A stretch of DNA of 64,000 nucleotides, taken from assembly GCF_016862175.1 (NCBI RefSeq), contig NZ_BOML01000050.1, positions 186,001-250,000 of the forward strand, read 5' to 3'. The notes under the pieces were generated by a model. That model saw only the letters and a program-made list of their open reading frames with translations, did not search any database and was not told the DNA's origin. Below, one piece after another: positions 62,664-64,000 of this stretch. The translations under genes were made by a program, and so were the position numbers. Within the stretch, counting starts at the first letter, position 1. Each line of letters begins with the position of its first letter. The DNA comes from Paractinoplanes durhamensis (GTDB taxonomy: Bacteria; Actinomycetota; Actinomycetes; Mycobacteriales; Micromonosporaceae).

Positions 62664-64000
62664 CACATCAACTTATAGGCGTACGGGCCCAGCTCCTCGC
62701 CGCCGATCTTCACCGCGGACGGATTGTGGTTGATGATCGTGATCAGGCCGCCGCGGGCGCACGCCTCGACGTTCGGCGGCAGGTCGGCCACCACCGGGGC
62801 GATGCCCAGTTCGCCGGCCAGGCGGGTGACCAGCGCGGTCCGGGCGTCGGCGCCGGGCAGGGTGGCCACGTGCCAGGCCGAGCCCCGGCCATGACCGTTG
62901 CGGGTCAGGGCGGGCGCGCCGTCGGCGAAGGTCGCCAGCACCGTCGCGCCGTCGAGGCGGAGCTCCTCGCGGAGATGTTCGCCGGCACCGTCGTCGTAGC
63001 GGGCCTCGTCGCCCTGGGCACCGGCAAAATCGGTCACGGTGAGCCCGAGCGCCCCGCCGAGCCGCTGGGTGAAGCCGCCGGGCAGGAAGCCGTCGTTCTC
63101 GTCGGCCACATCGGTGTAGGCCGTGGTCAGCAGACAACCGCCGTCCTCGACGTAGCGCACGAGCGGCGTGGCGTCGCGCATGAGGTAAAGGCTGGGCGCC
63201 ACCACCAGGTCGTACCCGTCGAATGGCCCTTCGGTTCTGGCGATGTCGACCTGGATGTTCTGGGCGTGGAAGGCCGCGTGCCAGCCCTGGACCTGGTTGA
63301 GGTAGTTGACGCGGGCCGGGTGGTTGGGCTGGTCCAGGGCCCAGTGGCAGCTCCAGTCGAGGATGATCGCGACCTTCGCGTCGCGCCCGGGCGGCGGCGG
63401 CGACAGCGTCGACAGGGCGGCGCCGAGCTCGGCCACCTCCCGATAGGTCCGGGTGTCCGGGCCGGCGTGCGGCAGCATCGCCGAGTGGAACTTCTCCGAG
63501 CCGCGGGCCGCCTGCCGCCACTGGAAGAACAGCACCCCGTCGGCGCCGCGGCCGACCGCCTGCATGCTGAGCGCCGCCATCTGGCCGGGCGCCTTGACCG
63601 CGTTGTTGGGCCGCCAGTTGACCTGGTTGGGCGCCTGCTCCATGAGCACCCACGGGGTGCCGGGCTTGAGCGAGCGCATCAGGTCGCGCGCGAAGGCGGC
63701 CTGCCGGAAGGACAGCGGATCGCGCGGGTCGGGGTAGCTGTCGTCGGCGATGAAGTCCAGCTCGTCGGCCCAGGACCAGTAGTCGGCGTTCGGGAACGCG
63801 CCCATCATGTTCGTGGTGATCGGCTGGGTCGCGCCCGCCCCGCGGATGATCTGCTTCTCCATCCGCAGGAGTTCGAGCAGCATGTCCGAGCTGAACCGGC
63901 GGAAGTCGAGCTGGCCGGTCGGGTTGACCGCGGCCGGCGCCAGCCGGGGCGGCACGATCTGCTCGAAGTCGGTGTAGCGCTGCGACCAGAACATCGTGCC
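62663..64000 (-). CDS. Beta-galactosidase GH42, N-terminus cut by the window edge
   Basis: The frame is open from the right edge to the TGA at 62663 (446 codons in view), so the N-terminal part is missing. GH42 features are the catalytic nucleophile Glu in WVLMEQAPNQVNWRP, the upstream DELDFIADDSYPDPRD and GVLFFQWRQAARGSEKFHSA. The trimerisation/beta-galactosidase domain (KVAIILDWSCHWALDQPNHP) and C-terminal beta domain follow. It hydrolyses beta-galactosides, probably in the cytoplasm. The downstream DinB-fold gene is coupled by a TGATG. The promoter lies beyond the window. Confidence 0.92.
   Translation of the reverse strand, partial: GTMFWSQRYTDFEQIVPPRLAPAAVNPTGQLDFRRFSSDMLLELLRMEKQIIRGAGATQPITTNMMGAFPNADYWSWADELDFIADDSYPDPRDPLSFRQAAFARDLMRSLKPGTPWVLMEQAPNQVNWRPNNAVKAPGQMAALSMQAVGRGADGVLFFQWRQAARGSEKFHSAMLPHAGPDTRTYREVAELGAALSTLSPPPPGRDAKVAIILDWSCHWALDQPNHPARVNYLNQVQGWHAAFHAQNIQVDIARTEGPFDGYDLVVAPSLYLMRDATPLVRYVEDGGCLLTTAYTDVADENDGFLPGGFTQRLGGALGLTVTDFAGAQGDEARYDDGAGEHLREELRLDGATVLATFADGAPALTRNGHGRGSAWHVATLPGADARTALVTRLAGELGIAPVVADLPPNVEACARGGLITIINHNPSAVKIGGEELGPYAYKLM

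Overview
The window is high-GC DNA with dense two-strand coding, many GTG starts, ATGA/GTGA couplings, actinobacterial families (a mycothiol-type DinB-fold protein, WYL, CGNR and MmyB-type regulators, TPR-CHAT) and a large sugar-uptake repertoire. Together with two methyl-accepting chemotaxis proteins this points to a motile member of the Micromonosporaceae such as Actinoplanes; the genus is an inference. I saw no rRNA, tRNA or CRISPR.

Layout. 1-2.7 kb: a truncated conserved gene, a WYL regulator with a palindromic operator, a DinB-like protein and a decayed MFS transporter. 2.7-9.6 kb: a rhamnoside locus (AraC regulator, divergent GH78 rhamnosidase and a complete sugar ABC transporter). 9.6-15 kb: a metallopeptidase-like lipoprotein, a TnpB element with terminal inverted repeats inserted into a CTAG shared by two stop codons, a PAP2 phosphatase, a MOSC protein and an N-formylglutamate amidohydrolase-like protein. 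15.3-19.7 kb: a pentanucleotide repeat array and a coupled GH13/GH63 pair. 20-30.5 kb: two chemoreceptors, an EamA transporter, a BlaI/M56 pair, a GNAT, a redoxin, a repeat-rich gap, an MFS exporter and a CGNR regulator. 30.5-35.1 kb: a GH4/PfkB pair and a beta-helix-like membrane protein. 35.2-47.7 kb: a sugar locus with GH31 alpha-xylosidase, ABC transporter, LacI regulator, GH35 beta-galactosidase and GH3 enzyme, tied together by three copies of a LacI-type palindrome. 47.8-55.3 kb: ordinary small genes. 55.4-60.5 kb: a three-gene cassette of zinc-ribbon protein, membrane protein and TPR-CHAT protease. 60.5-64 kb: a second TnpB, a DinB-fold protein and a GH42 enzyme running off the edge.

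How it works together. The three enzymes of the LacI locus match the linkages of xyloglucan (alpha-xylose and beta-galactose side groups, beta-glucan backbone). Secreted GH35 and GH3 would trim the oligosaccharide, the ABC system would import it, and cytoplasmic GH31 would remove xylose. The rhamnosidase locus has the same logic with AraC control.

Most unusual content. The first TnpB (10946-12388) lacks the canonical RuvC-II glutamate but has a glutamate 46 residues downstream, the arrangement described for Fanzor-related nucleases, and it sits in an element with 27-bp inverted repeats and a 4-bp target duplication. The TPR-CHAT cassette is a candidate protease-controlled membrane effector system. 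A 72-bp multi-half-site repeat occurs twice, 14 kb apart.
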